This document shows, in pieces, positions 20,567-31,533 of a stretch of DNA of 64,000 nt. The number at the start of each line of letters is the position of its first letter. Within the stretch, counting starts at the first letter, position 1. The position numbers and the translations under genes were made by a program. This DNA comes from Lentilactobacillus farraginis DSM 18382 = JCM 14108. Lineage in GTDB: Bacteria; Bacillota; Bacilli; Lactobacillales; Lactobacillaceae. The stretch is taken from NCBI RefSeq assembly GCF_000583655.1, contig NZ_BAKI01000002.1:62001-126000 (forward strand). Direction: 5' to 3'. The notes under the pieces are model-generated. The model ran no database searches, had not been told where the DNA came from, and worked only from the letters and a program-made list of their open reading frames with translations.

Positions 20567-20880
20567 GTGTGCGAAGCAAAACGGTTAGCACCCGGAATAT
20601 AAGACGTCGATTTGGAAAATCCTGGTTTTGGATTTTTTAAGTCGATCTCTTATATGAAGCGGTGTTGTTTTGAGTAGCAGTCCTAAAAACAGTGTGCGAA
20701 GCTAACCCGGGATAAGCCGGAATGTAAGGCGTTTATTTCGGGAACCCCGGGTTTGGGTTCTTGAAATAAATCCCTTACAAGCAGGCTTATGGGTTAGCGG
20801 AGCAGTCCTAGGAAAGCGTGTGAAGCAAAACAATTAATCCCCAGACTACAAGGCATGGCATTGTTCTGCAGGATCCTTAT
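20567..20880. repeat. Tandem array of about 125-bp hairpin elements
   Basis: Two full copies and a decayed third follow one another in the mvk-dinG gap. Each begins GTGTGCGAAGC (20567, 20692; GTGTGAAGC at 20818) and ends AGCAGTCCTA (20676, 20801), giving units of 125-126 bp. Between these blocks the sequence differs but each copy folds into one long nested hairpin. Copy 2 (20701-20798) pairs GCTAACCC with GGGTTAGC, ATAAGCC with GGCTTAT, GTAAGG with CCTTAC, TTTATTTC with GAAATAAA, and GAACCC with GGGTTC. Copy 1 (20577-20672) pairs CAAAAC with GTTTTG and ATATAAGA with TCTTATAT. Paired changes between copies indicate selection on structure. I know no named family for it. Confidence 0.75.
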
Positions 20881-20900
20881 TTTTAGTAGCCTAACATATC

Positions 20901-20928
20901 TTGACTGTAGTACCATAGTAAATAGTAA
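20901..20928 (+). promoter_or_regulatory. Possible promoter of dinG
   Basis: TTGACT (20901-20906) with TAGTAA (20923-20928) at a 16-bp spacing, about 50 bp before the start codon. The -35 is good and the -10 moderate. Confidence 0.45.
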
Positions 20929-20977
20929 ATTCTTTAAGAAACGTATTTAAAAATTAAACGATTTTGGTGAAACAACT

Positions 20978-23813
20978 ATGAACTCAAAAACAACTTATGC
21001 GGTTGTCGATATTGAAACCACCGGAACAGATATGGCTGTCGACAATCGAATTATTCAATTCAGCTGCGCGCTGGTTTCGCAGGGCCGGATAGTTGATACC
21101 TACGTTAGTGATATCAACCCACAGCGCGAGGTTCCTGAACGAATCGTGCAGCTAACGGGGATTACCCCACAGCGACTGGAAACGGCGCCGACCTTCGACC
21201 AGGTATCCGCCAAGCTTTATAAACTTTTAAGCGGAACAGTGTTTGTTGCTCACAACGTGAACTTTGATTTCCCATTTCTAAACCGTGAATTTCAACGAGT
21301 CGGCTATCCGGAATTGGATATTGAAGCGATCGATACGGTAACTTTAAGCCAGATTTTGCTGCCGACGCTTTCCAGTTACCGGCTGCAGGATCTGAGCGCC
21401 TATTTTAACATTGTTCACGATCATCCCCATACAGCTGATAGTGACGCCCTGGCAACTGCCAAACTGCTTCTGGTTTTATTTCGGCAGATTCGATCCCTGC
21501 CCAGGCGCACGCTGGAACAGATTATCACAATTAACCCGTCATTGCCGCAGGACACCATGAAGGTATTTATTCAAGCCAATGATGAGAATCGATCCCAACA
21601 GTTAGCTGAAAAACTGCCGGTTCACCTGAAGCTTTCATCCGGACTGGTACTTCGAAAACGTGAACCAATATTTAGTGACGTCCGTGACAAACCGACTGCC
21701 GCTAAATTTCCCAAAACCAGGGCTGCCAAATCAAAAATTTTACCAGACCATTTAGAATCCCGGGTTGAGCAAAATAAGATGATGAACATGATTTACAACA
21801 ATTACGCAGATCCCAAGCATCATCAGGCCAAGCCTTTGGTCATCGAAGCCCCGACGGGAATTGGTAAAAGTTTGGGCTATTGCCTGCCATTTAGTTATTT
21901 AGCCAGCGCTCACAAGCCGGTTGTCATCAGCACAGCAACCACTTATCTGCAGTTTCAGCTCCAGCAGCAGACAATTCCACTGTTGAATCAAAGCCTGCCA
22001 TTTCAGGTTAACAGCGTTATTTTGAAGGGGGCGAGTCATTATATTGACCTCAACAAGTTTCGTCATTTGCTGTTTGTGGCCGATAATTCTGTTCAAACCG
22101 CCTTCATCAAAGCGCAGATTTTGGTTTGGCTGACGATGACAACTACCGGTGATTTGGACGAACTGCATTTAAACGTTGAACAAACCCCATTTGTTTGGAA
22201 GATTCAACACGCCGGCGTGAAATGGCTGAATCCCGACTCGGCGTTCTATGATGAGGATTTTTTAAGATATAATCTGGCTAAAGCCCAACAAGCCGATTTT
22301 ATTATTGTTAACCATGCCTATCTGTTGAAAAATTGGCAGTTTTTCCATGACTTCCCGGTAAAACCGTATCTACTGGTTGATGAAACCCAGCAGTTCGCCG
22401 AAACAGCTATTCGAAGCAACCAGCAGCGGATTAATCCACTGGCGGTTATTTCAGCGGTAAATCGAGTCCGCGGTGATATTCAGGAAAATCATCACGGTAG
22501 TGCGGGATGCCTTTGCCGACAATGCGCTGCTAAATCGACTGGCTGATCGGTTGGACGACTTTTTGGAACAAATTCGAAAATTATTAGCACAATTAACCCA
22601 AACGCTCTTTGACCAAACTGTCAATAATAAGCAGTTGCACAAACAGGCAGACTTCTTTACCCGGCTGATTCCAAGAGATGAACTCAAGAAAATAGCGACT
22701 GCCAACCGATCGCTGTTTAACAATCTCGAACATTGCCAAACCGAAGTTGAAGCAATTCTGATTCAGCTGAACACTGAAGTTGATAGAAACGCTGATGCCT
22801 TTACAAATCACGATTACCTTGGTATCTATGATTTATACGAGGACTTCGAGGATTTCATGACCAAGCTTTCATTTTTAACAGCGATTGTAAATATGGATCA
22901 AACGGTAATTGATCAAAAAGTCGTTTGGATAACGATTAATCATGTTAAAGATATCAACAGTTTTTCAATTAATCAGGGAATTTTAAAAACCAGGGATTAT
23001 TTAAATCAGCGGCTTTATTCGGCATTTGAGCCGCCAGCTTTTACCGGTGCGACAATTTTTTCATCACGGCGATCTCAATTCATTTTTAGCCTGTTGGGAA
23101 TTGACCGAAAGGCTGCAGCGGTTAGAAGACTCCAAAGTGACTTTGATCCGCAAAATCAAGCCCGCCTTTTTCTGGTCGATGCACCGACACAAACTCATTT
23201 TGCACCCAATTCAGCTGAACATTTCCAGCTGATTGCCCATGCAATTGAGCAGATTTATCAAAATGCGCCTCGACAAACCCTGGTCCTGTTTAATTCATTA
23301 CAAGCCATTGAGCAGACTCACCAAATACTTGCCGAAGATGGATTTACGGCGACCCATCTGGTTTTGGCTCAGGGTGTAAATGGAACAGCCACCCGGTTAA
23401 GCAGACAGTTTATTCATAATGAACCTGCCATTTTACTCGGGGCCAATGTTTTTTGGGAGGGCGTAGACTTTCCGGCCCACCTGCTGGAGAACTTGATTAT
23501 TGCCCAGTTGCCCTTTGACACGCCGGAAGACCCGTATAATCATGCGTTATATGCAATTGAACGCGGTAAGGGGAAAAATCCATTTTACAGTTTGGCGCTG
23601 CCAAAAGCAATTCTGCGGCTGCGTCAGGGGATGGGGCGGCTCCTGCGGACCAAAACCGACTATGGCACTATTTTCGTTCTGGATCCACGACTGACTACCA
23701 AACGTTATGGCCAAACTATTTTGACTAATTTAAAAAACGAAATTCCAATGAAGACCGGCAGCCTTGCCGATTGCATTAAAGACATGGTTAAATTTTTTGA
23801 AAGCAGGCGCTAG
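20978..23813 (+). CDS. dinG: DinG-type exonuclease/helicase (frame broken)
   Basis: About 945 residues. The N-terminal DEDDh exonuclease domain starts AVVDIETTGTDM and has FVAHNVNFDFPFL and HTADSDALATAK. A superfamily 2 (XPD-like) helicase follows with Walker A EAPTGIGKSLGY, a DEAH-like VDETQQ and the C-terminal GANVFWEGVDFP and LRLRQGMGRLLR. This exonuclease fusion is the Firmicutes form of DinG. The frame changes between about 22470 and 22515 by a net +1 (one extra base or two missing); the bridging residues cannot be read reliably. It heads the dinG-ypmB-aspB-asnS-dnaD neighbourhood conserved in Bacilli. Confidence 0.9.
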
Positions 23814-23942
23814 GTGCGTTCCGTAAACTTAAATATTTGCTATAATAAACGATGTATGTGAAAAATTGCTGAAAAATTTGGTGGCTCTTTTCACTGAATA
23901 TCAGTTATGGACAACGTAAATCTAATTCGGAAGGAAAATGTC

Positions 23943-24449
23943 ATGCAGCGAGAACGGCGAGTCAAGCGCGAACCCAAAGTTAAATTGCGGTGGTTGATTA
24001 TGCTTGCCATCCTAATTTTAGGCTTTGCAACCTTTATTATCATCCATCAAGCTGAAAAGCCAATGGCGACTGCCAGAAGCCAAACAGTTTCGATTGCTAA
24101 AAAATACGCCGGGGTCAAGTCAGTAACCAATTTTTACTCAGCCAATCTGGGACGAACCTACTATTCAGTAGCCGGTAAAACTGCCAAAAAACGGGCAGTT
24201 TACGTTATTGTTGCCAAAAAGGGCGGTGCGGTGACGGTGATTAATCAAAATTCCGGATTGCGTGAGTCCGCAATTCGAAGCCGACTTCAGGAGTTAAAGA
24301 ATCCCCGGAAGATCAATAACGTTGGTTTAACGCTGATTGGCGGCAAACCATACTGGGAAATCAGTTACGTTAACCGCAATCGTAATTTATGTTTTGCAAC
24401 CCTTAGTTTTAAAACGGGTGCCGTGAAAAAGTTGATTGAAAATATCTAG
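23943..24449 (+). CDS. YpmB family protein (DUF5590), membrane-anchored
   Basis: A 168-residue protein: a basic N-terminus, one transmembrane segment (about residues 16-35, LIMLAILILGFATFIII), then an extracytoplasmic PepSY-like domain with GRTYYSVAG and the C-terminal GGKPYWEISYVNR. The function is unknown. ATG 23943 follows AAGGAA; an in-frame ATG at 23907 has no ribosome binding site. It lies between dinG and aspB as in B. subtilis. Confidence 0.85.
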   Translation: MQRERRVKREPKVKLRWLIMLAILILGFATFIIIHQAEKPMATARSQTVSIAKKYAGVKSVTNFYSANLGRTYYSVAGKTAKKRAVYVIVAKKGGAVTVINQNSGLRESAIRSRLQELKNPRKINNVGLTLIGGKPYWEISYVNRNRNLCFATLSFKTGAVKKLIENI

Positions 24450-24474
24450 ACAAAAGTTATGAAGGGACAAAATA

Positions 24475-25695
24475 ATGAAATTCTCAAATCGGGCAATGAA
24501 TGTAAAGCCTTCCGCAACTGTTGGTGTTTCAAATCGCGCTAAAGCAATGATCAGAGACGGAATCGACGTTGTTAACCTGGGAATCGGAGAACCTGATTTT
24601 ACGACTCCCAAAGTCATTTCTCAGGCAGCCATTTCAGCCATTCAGCACGGAAAAACCAGTTTTTATACACCGGCCAGCGGGTTACCTGAATTAAAACAGG
24701 CAATTGCCGACAGAATTGCTGCCGATTACGGTGTAACCTACGCACCGGAGCAAATCAGCGTTGCCAATGGTGCCAAAATGGCACTTTACGTCATTATGCA
24801 GGCCCTGGTAGACGATGGTGATGAGGTCCTAATGCCCAAGCCAAGCTGGGTTAGTTACAGCCAACAAGTTTCATTGGCGGGTGGCCGACCGGTTCTGGTT
24901 GATACCAACGCCGAGTTTAAGATTACCCTTCGCAGCTTGGACGCGGCCTACAGTGACCGCACGAAGCTGCTGGTAGTTAATTCGCCGCAAAACCCAACCG
25001 GAACCGTCTACAGCAAATCTGAACTGCAGGCAATCGGTCAATGGGCCGTTGATCATCACATTCTACTGATTGCAGATGATATTTACGGCAAACTGGTTTA
25101 CAATCAGACCGAATTCTATTCACTTATTCAATGTGGCCAAGAAATTGCCGACGCAACCATTCTGGTTAACGGGGTTTCCAAGGCATATTCAATGACGGGG
25201 TGGCGGATCGGTTACGTTGCCGCGGTTCCTGAAATTATCGGCAAAATAAACGCAATCTTATCGCATTCAACGGGAAATCCGGCAACGGTTAGCCAGTATG
25301 CAGCAATTGCGGCTTTTCAATCGGACCAAACGGATGTTGAAAAAATGCGACGGGCCTTTGAACAGCGGTTGAATACAATTTATCCGCTGCTGCAGCAGGT
25401 CCCCGGCTTTAAGCTTGATCAGAAACCGGCGGGGGCTTTCTATCTTTTTCCAAATGTAGCGGAAGCCATTCAGATTGTCGGTGTACAAACGTCTTCGCAA
25501 CTGGTAGAACTATTGTTAAACGAAGCCCACGTGGCCGTTGTTGACGGTGGGGCATTTGGAATGCCCGGCTACTTGCGGCTTAGTTACGCTGCCGGTTTGG
25601 AGGACTTAAAACTTGCGGTTAGCCGGATCAATACTTTTATGACCCGGTATTTAAAGAAAAAAGTATCTGGAGGAATTTCCATTGAGACAAATTAA
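24475..25695 (+). CDS. Pyridoxal-phosphate aspartate aminotransferase
   Basis: A 406-residue class I aminotransferase (AspB type) interconverting aspartate/2-oxoglutarate and oxaloacetate/glutamate. Motifs: [36 protein letters not shown], and the PLP lysine in [16 protein letters not shown], with the C-terminal RLSYA. The gene runs 14 bases into asnS, whose ribosome binding site lies inside the aspB tail. Confidence 0.93.
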   Translation: MKFSNRAMNVKPSATVGVSNRAKAMIRDGIDVVNLGIGEPDFTTPKVISQAAISAIQHGKTSFYTPASGLPELKQAIADRIAADYGVTYAPEQISVANGAKMALYVIMQALVDDGDEVLMPKPSWVSYSQQVSLAGGRPVLVDTNAEFKITLRSLDAAYSDRTKLLVVNSPQNPTGTVYSKSELQAIGQWAVDHHILLIADDIYGKLVYNQTEFYSLIQCGQEIADATILVNGVSKAYSMTGWRIGYVAAVPEIIGKINAILSHSTGNPATVSQYAAIAAFQSDQTDVEKMRRAFEQRLNTIYPLLQQVPGFKLDQKPAGAFYLFPNVAEAIQIVGVQTSSQLVELLLNEAHVAVVDGGAFGMPGYLRLSYAAGLEDLKLAVSRINTFMTRYLKKKVSGGISIETN

Positions 25696-26977
25696 CATGA
25701 TTGACGCCCCAAAATACGTCAACGAAAAGGTAAAAATCGGCGTTTGGCTGACAAATAAACGCTCAAGCGGGAAGATTGCCTTTCTGCAGCTACGGGATGG
25801 TACCGCTTATTTCCAAGGAGTCGTTGTTAAAAACAACGTTTCCGCAGAGACGTTTGAGCTTGCCAAAGAGGTTAAGCAGGAAACCAGTATGTGGATTACG
25901 GGAATTGTTCACGAAGACAGTCGCTCCCATTTCGGTTATGAAATTGAAGTGGAAACCATTGAAGTTGTCAGTGAATCACACGATTATCCAATTACGCCCA
26001 AGGAACACGGTATTGATTTCTTGATGGATCACCGTCACTTATGGTTACGCTCAAGTCGGCCCCATGCCGTAATGCGCATTCGAAATGAAGTTATTAAGGC
26101 AACTTATGACTTTTTCATTGATGAAGGATTTATTAAGATCGACGCCCCAATTCTAACCGGCAGTGCCCCCGAAGGAACAACCGATCTTTTTCATACAACG
26201 TATTTTGACCGGGATGCTTATCTTTCTCAAAGTGGTCAACTGTACGAAGAGGCTGGTGCGGAAGCTTTTGGTAAAGTTTTCTCATTTGGGCCGACTTTCC
26301 GGGCAGAAAAATCCAAAACCCGGCGTCATTTAATTGAGTTTTGGATGATTGAGCCTGAAATGGCCTTTATGCATCAGGAAGAAAGTCTGGATATTCAGGA
26401 ACGCTATATTGCTTATTTGGTTCAACGGGTACTTGATAACTGTTCGATGGAATTAAAGACCCTTGGCCGGGATGTTGAAACGTTGAAAAAATATACGATC
26501 GTACCGTATCCACGAATCAGTTACGACGAAGCAATTGAACTGTTAAAGAAAAACGGTTTTAAGTTGGACTGGGGCGTTGATTTTGGATCGCCGGAAGAAA
26601 CTTTTCTTGCCGATCAATTTGATCAGCCCGTCTTTGTCTTGAATTATCCAAAGGCCATTAAACCTTTTTACATGAAGCCACACCCGACCAGAGACGATGT
26701 CGTGATCTGTGCCGACTTGCTGGCACCAGAAGGCTATGGTGAGATTATCGGCGGTTCTGAAAGGGCCGTTGACTATGATTACCTGTACGAGCAAATTGTC
26801 AAAGCCGGCTTGGATCCAAAGGAATACTCCTGGTACCTGGATCTTCGCAAATATGGTAGTGTCCCGCATTCAGGATTCGGACTGGGCTTGGAAAGAGCTT
26901 TAACCTGGATTACAGGTGAGGACCATGTCCGTGAGGCAATTCCATTCCCACGGCTGCTGAATCGAATTTACCCATAA
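25682..26977 (+). CDS. asnS: Asparagine--tRNA ligase
   Basis: A 431-residue class IIb aminoacyl-tRNA synthetase. The N-terminal OB fold binds the anticodon. Motif 2 is [19 protein letters not shown] and motif 3 is [15 protein letters not shown]; the mid-protein [25 protein letters not shown] region is split across the catalytic core. The start is TTG 25682, behind CTGGAGGAATTTCCA. It is translationally coupled to aspB, which supplies the aspartate/asparagine precursor. No T-box is present because it lies inside an operon. Confidence 0.95.
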   Translation: MRQINMIDAPKYVNEKVKIGVWLTNKRSSGKIAFLQLRDGTAYFQGVVVKNNVSAETFELAKEVKQETSMWITGIVHEDSRSHFGYEIEVETIEVVSESHDYPITPKEHGIDFLMDHRHLWLRSSRPHAVMRIRNEVIKATYDFFIDEGFIKIDAPILTGSAPEGTTDLFHTTYFDRDAYLSQSGQLYEEAGAEAFGKVFSFGPTFRAEKSKTRRHLIEFWMIEPEMAFMHQEESLDIQERYIAYLVQRVLDNCSMELKTLGRDVETLKKYTIVPYPRISYDEAIELLKKNGFKLDWGVDFGSPEETFLADQFDQPVFVLNYPKAIKPFYMKPHPTRDDVVICADLLAPEGYGEIIGGSERAVDYDYLYEQIVKAGLDPKEYSWYLDLRKYGSVPHSGFGLGLERALTWITGEDHVREAIPFPRLLNRIYP

Positions 26978-27004
26978 TTTTTTGGGATAAGGAGGCAGTA
27001 TTAG

Positions 27005-27784
27005 TTGGACAGTTATACGCATGACATACTTGCGGGCGGTCAAACAACCGTTGCTAATTTTTTGCTGAGTAATTATCGTAAGATTGGGATGTCTAATGAC
27101 GAACTACTGCTTTATATCTTAATTAAGCAAGGGAACACTTTAGTAGTCCCAATGCCGGAAGTTGGTAGCCTTGCAGACCTGACCGGATACAGTAAACAAC
27201 AGCTTTTTGAAATTTTTCATCAAATGATTCAAAAAAAGTTAGCTAAAATTACGCAAATCCGGGTTGATCGGCAACAGGTTGATGCCTACGATTTTAATCC
27301 GTTGTATGAGAAACTATCACTACTTGAACAAACTGAACATTCAGATGAAGAAAGCCAAGAAGAAGCCGGCTTTCAGGTATCGAAGGCTCCAGTAGTGAGT
27401 GAGCAGCAGCGTCAGTCGGTTTTTTCAACTATTGAAAAGGAATTCGGCCGAACTTTATCGCCGATGGAAATGGAGTCAATCAGTCAATGGATTGATTTAG
27501 ACCATTATTCTCCTAAAATAATTGAATTGGCTTTAAAAGAAGCGGTTTTAAGTCAGGTCTACAATTTGAAATACATGGATCGCATTTTAAGGAATTGGGA
27601 AAAGCGTCACTTAAAAACGGTTCAGCAAATTGAAGATTATAATCGACGGCGGGTTCAATCCAGTACAATGGATGAGGAGACCCAGTATCATGGTCCCAAA
27701 ATCCCATTCGTTGATTTAAGAAAATCGACTATTAAAGAAAAAAACGGATCATTAATTTGTAAAAAAAGCGTTCCAAACCAATAA
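27005..27784 (+). CDS. dnaD: DnaD family replication protein
   Basis: A 259-residue primosomal protein that remodels origin DNA with DnaB. It has the winged-helix N-terminal domain (LSNYRKIGMSNDELLLYILI) and, after a Ser/Glu-rich linker, the DnaB_2 domain with EFGRTLSPMEMESISQWI and the YxxIxRILRNWEK-like YMDRILRNWEK. The start is TTG 27005 behind AAGGAGG. Oddly, the frame reads through the stem of the downstream terminator before it stops. Adding one G near 27728 would end the protein with KSDY-stop, so the native stop may have been lost to the same error type as elsewhere. Confidence 0.88.
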   Translation: MDSYTHDILAGGQTTVANFLLSNYRKIGMSNDELLLYILIKQGNTLVVPMPEVGSLADLTGYSKQQLFEIFHQMIQKKLAKITQIRVDRQQVDAYDFNPLYEKLSLLEQTEHSDEESQEEAGFQVSKAPVVSEQQRQSVFSTIEKEFGRTLSPMEMESISQWIDLDHYSPKIIELALKEAVLSQVYNLKYMDRILRNWEKRHLKTVQQIEDYNRRRVQSSTMDEETQYHGPKIPFVDLRKSTIKEKNGSLICKKSVPNQ

Positions 27785-27802
27785 TGGTTTGGAACGCTTT
27801 TT
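27762..27802. terminator. Bidirectional terminator between dnaD and ponA
   Basis: A perfect stem GCGTTCCAAACCA / TGGTTTGGAACGC with a four-base loop, flanked by A and T runs on both sides, between convergent genes. Confidence 0.9.
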
Positions 27803-27810
27803 AAGCAGTT

Positions 27811-30161
27811 TTACTGATCGTTAACATCGTTATTCCCTGTATCTGGCGAATTAGTGTTTTGATTATTCGATGAATCGGAAGGATTACCGCCAGTTGATGA
27901 ACTTTCTGTCGAAGAAGCATCTGATGATGCCGAGCTAGCTGAACTTGAGGTGTTGTCACCACTGGATGAACCGTCTCCCGATGACGAACCGCTGCCGCCG
28001 GGTTGTTGGGTAGTTGAAGCAGATTGTGACGATTCGTTAGTCCGTGATTCCTCGTTACTTCTTGGAGAGGTTGCCACCGTACCGTTATTTGAACTTGAAC
28101 TGCTTTCAATTGAATAACTGCCGGCTGCCGTTGTTGTGTTATCAGTTACCGTTCCCGGATAACCGGCAACATAATATTCGGTTGTACCACCACGATTTGT
28201 AGCAACAACGTCATTAGGCTGCGTCCAATCGGAGTTCGGCTTATTTTGAGAAACGTAGCTCATTACCGATTTATAAATCTGTTGTGAGATTTCGGTTTCT
28301 GGTTGGGTAATGTAGGAGTTGGCTTTGAATTGATGGTCATAGCCAGTCCAAATTGCCAGTGAATAATTCTTGGTATAACCAGAGAACCAAGCGTCCATTG
28401 ATGAATTCGCCGGTACCTTATTTAAATAATCGTCCGGGTATTGCGTCGTTCCAGTTTTACCTGCCTCATACAGACCGGAGATCTTTGCGGCTGTCCCAGA
28501 GCCGTTAGCATCCGTCATAACGCCCTTTAGCATGTTGGTAATCATAAAGGCGGTTGCCGGTGTCATTGCCCGCTTGCCGGTCGCATGGAACCGTTTGGTG
28601 ACACCATTGGCCTGAACAATTTTTTTGATTGTGTAAGGCTTATAGTAGGTTCCACCATTCGAAAAAGCAGCGTACGCAGCTGCCAGCTGTTCGGAAGAAA
28701 TATAAAGACCGATACCATTTTGAAGGCTGAGTGTTTTCTTAAACGGCATTCCCAGTTTCTTTAAGAAAGAGGTTGCTTTTGAAATGCCAACATTTTCAAG
28801 TGTCCTGATCGCCGGAATATTTCTGGATTCGACCAGGGCTTTTCTCATGGTGATGGTGCCCTGATATTTATCATCAAAGTCCATTACGTTTTTATCCGTC
28901 CCGGGATAGACATAGGGCGTATCTTTTACGGCTGATAGGTTGGGTATTTGAGATACTCAATTGCCGGACCGTAGTCCATAATCGGTTTTGCGGTTGACCC
29001 GGAGGAACGGCCGGTTTGGACGGCCCGGTTAAGGCCAAATGAAACCTTGGTTTTCCGACTGCCCTGCATAGCCATTACTTGGCCATTATTGACATTTACC
29101 AGCGTCGCGCCGACTTGGAACCGTTTATTCGGGTAGGCGATGCTTGGATCATTGTTTGCAACATTGTAAAGCTTTTTTTGGGCCTTCATATTCAAATTTG
29201 TATAAACTTTTAACCCACTGTTGGCTTTATAACCCTTGGCTTTTAACTCTTCCAGAGTCTGTTTCAAATAAGAGTCAACATAACGCGAAGTTTTAGCTGA
29301 GCCACTTGTTTTGGTGTGGTTTTTAGTCAAACCACTTTTAACGCTGGTATTTTTAGCCCGCTGTGCCTGGGCCGATGTAATGGTCTTATTCTTAACCATA
29401 GCGTTTAGAACCTGATTACGTCTTTCGGTTGCGTATTTAGGATAAAGATACGGGTTATAGTACTTTGGCGATTGTGGCATCCCGGCAAGCAAAGCCAACT
29501 GCGGCAGCGTAAGTTGATTTAACGTTTTGTTGTAATAAAATTCCGCGCCCGTTTGCATACCATAAACACCGTTTCCCATGTAAACTTTGTTGATATAAAA
29601 TTCCAAAATTTGGGCTTTGGAGTAATGGTTTTCTACCTGAATGGCCAACCAGGCTTCCTGAGCCTTTCGTTTCAATGTTCGATCGCTGGCTGCTGTTGAG
29701 AACACGGATAGTTTGACCAGCTGCTGGGTCAGTGTGCTGCCACCCTGCATGCCTAATGAAGATCCGGTTAAATTGGAAAGGGCAGCGCCAACGATTCGAA
29801 TCGGGTCGACACCATGGTGTTTGTAAAAGCGACGGTCTTCGATTGAAACCACCGCCTGTTTCAACGTGGCGGGAATTTTGTTTGACTTAACATAGTCTCG
29901 ATTCTGGCTGCCGAGCCTTGAAATAACTTTTCCGCCAGCATCATAAATCTTGGTTGAATTATCACTGGAAAGTGCTGTCCGGGTAATTTTGGGTGCGCTT
30001 GATGCGTAATAGGCGAACAAACCAGCTCCGAATAAAAATAAAAGTACCAATAAACTAAGTACAATCTTGATAAAGCGTTTAAACGGGCCCTTTTTCTTTT
30101 TGGCAAATTGCCGGCCGCGTCTGATATCCGCTCTTGATTTCTTAGGATTATTCTGTGACAT
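27811..30161 (-). CDS. ponA: Penicillin-binding protein 1A, bifunctional (frame broken once)
   Basis: About 783 residues when repaired. A basic cytoplasmic tail and one transmembrane segment are followed by the glycosyltransferase domain (SIEDRRFYKHHG, the QGGSTLTQQLVK motif, KAQILEFYINKVYMGN). The transpeptidase domain has the active-site SGSTAKP, a second block around SRNIPA, and KTGTTQYP. The last 100 or so residues are a Ser/Asn/Gly-rich low-complexity tail. The break near 28929 is repaired by one G in CCG_TAAAAG. It sits 17 bp after recU, the conserved recU-ponA pair. No nth gene lies between dnaD and ponA. Confidence 0.93.
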
Positions 30162-30178
30162 AGATTTCTCCTTCGTAA

Positions 30179-30778
30179 TTACTCAATGATCGAATCGACC
30201 GCCCGTAAATAGGGAAGAAGTGGATTGATTTGATAAGGGACAGCAACCCCGATTTTTTCAATTGTTTTTCGCGGAATCGACTTCCGCCCACCGATTTGCT
30301 GCTGATCCCAGTAATCGATAAGATCCGTTGCCTTAAGCAGGAAAACGGATTGATCATTGACAAATTTGATGATGGCAAAACAGATTCCTTGTTGCTTTAA
30401 GCATTCTCTCATATGCTCTACTTGATGTTTATGAAAATTTTTTAAAGGAAAAGATGTTTTGTTTTTGGTTTCCTTGGCATCAAAATCGATGTAACGGCCC
30501 TTATAAACACCGTTGTAATCGGTCGTTGATGCCTTTCGAAAATAAGCCTCCTTAATTCTTGCAGCACTTCTTTTAGGATAGTCCACCGACACAATCTGAA
30601 TTGGGGTGGGCTTCTTATGAATGACCGCAATTTCTTTGTTCAAATAATACTTGTTGCTCTCGTTTAGCTCAGCTTCCAGCGTCATACCACGGTTCGAAAA
30701 GTTTATTGTATCATTATGGGGACGCTCAAAGCCAGACTGTCGATGAAATTGATGACCGTCCGGGTATCTAATTGTCAT
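30179..30778 (-). CDS. recU: Holliday junction resolvase RecU
   Basis: A 199-residue RecU, the Firmicutes resolvase that cuts four-way junctions and modulates RecA. Motifs: NRGMTLEAELNESN near residue 30, GRYIDFDAKETKNKTSFPLKNF (catalytic Asp-Glu-x-Lys), and HKHQVEHM. It starts with ATG 30778 and is read together with ponA downstream. It diverges from ypsA. Confidence 0.94.
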   Translation of the reverse strand: MTIRYPDGHQFHRQSGFERPHNDTINFSNRGMTLEAELNESNKYYLNKEIAVIHKKPTPIQIVSVDYPKRSAARIKEAYFRKASTTDYNGVYKGRYIDFDAKETKNKTSFPLKNFHKHQVEHMRECLKQQGICFAIIKFVNDQSVFLLKATDLIDYWDQQQIGGRKSIPRKTIEKIGVAVPYQINPLLPYLRAVDSIIE

Positions 30779-30902
30779 AAAACCGACTCCCTTTTAACAT
30801 CAATATGTACATTGTACTGCAATTTCAGTTAAAATAGTTTTAATAATGATATTATAGCAATTGAGATTGTGAATGAAAAATGTTTTATGAATGGGTGATA
30901 TC

Positions 30903-31475
30903 TTGAGTCGGTTATGGATAACAGGTTACCGCAGTTACGAACTGGGAATCTTTAAAGATGATGATCCAAAACGTAAGGTCATTGATTACGTGTTGACAAA
31001 TGAACTGAGACAGGCGATCATTAACGGGACGGACTGGATTATTTCAGGTGGTCAACTTGGTGTGGAACAATGGGCGCTAGCGGCTGCTGAGAAATTAAAA
31101 GCGGATTATCCGGGAGAATTTCAAACTTCAATGATGCTGCCATTTGCGGATTTTGGCGGCAACTGGAATGAAAATAACCAGCTAAAGCTGACCAAACTAA
31201 AACAGAACGTTGATTTCTCAGCTTCGGTCAGCCGGCAGCCTTATCAGTCACCACAACAATTAAGAAATTATCAAGAATTTATGTTAACTCATACGGATCA
31301 GGTAATTATGATATATGATTTAGATAATCCGGGAAAATCACAATACGATTTTGACAAAATTAAAAAATTTGCGGATAATCATCCATACCCTTATCGCTTG
31401 ATCACGTTCGATGATCTGCAAAATGCTGCGGATGAATATCAAGAAAACCTAAATAATAGTTCCCAAGATGACTAA
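30903..31475 (+). CDS. YpsA family SLOG-fold protein (DUF1273)
   Basis: A 190-residue protein of the YpsA family, related in fold to DprA/TIR-like SLOG nucleotide-binding proteins. Visible motifs: LWITGYRSYELGIF at the start, WIISGGQLGVEQWALAAAEKL, and MMLPFADFGGNWN. Overproduction of YpsA in B. subtilis affects cell division, but the activity is unknown. I take TTG 30903 behind GGGTGAT; an in-frame ATG at 30891 lacks a ribosome binding site. It is paired with gpsB downstream as in B. subtilis. Confidence 0.88.
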   Translation: MSRLWITGYRSYELGIFKDDDPKRKVIDYVLTNELRQAIINGTDWIISGGQLGVEQWALAAAEKLKADYPGEFQTSMMLPFADFGGNWNENNQLKLTKLKQNVDFSASVSRQPYQSPQQLRNYQEFMLTHTDQVIMIYDLDNPGKSQYDFDKIKKFADNHPYPYRLITFDDLQNAADEYQENLNNSSQDD

Positions 31476-31533
31476 TATATGGTATTATCTTAAATGGTTT
31501 GTTGCAAATTAAGACGAGGTGTAACCAATAAAT

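Noticed and set aside
20567-20880. CRISPR array
   Set aside because: Only two to three units of 125 bp with internal palindromes and no spacer pattern; no cas genes.
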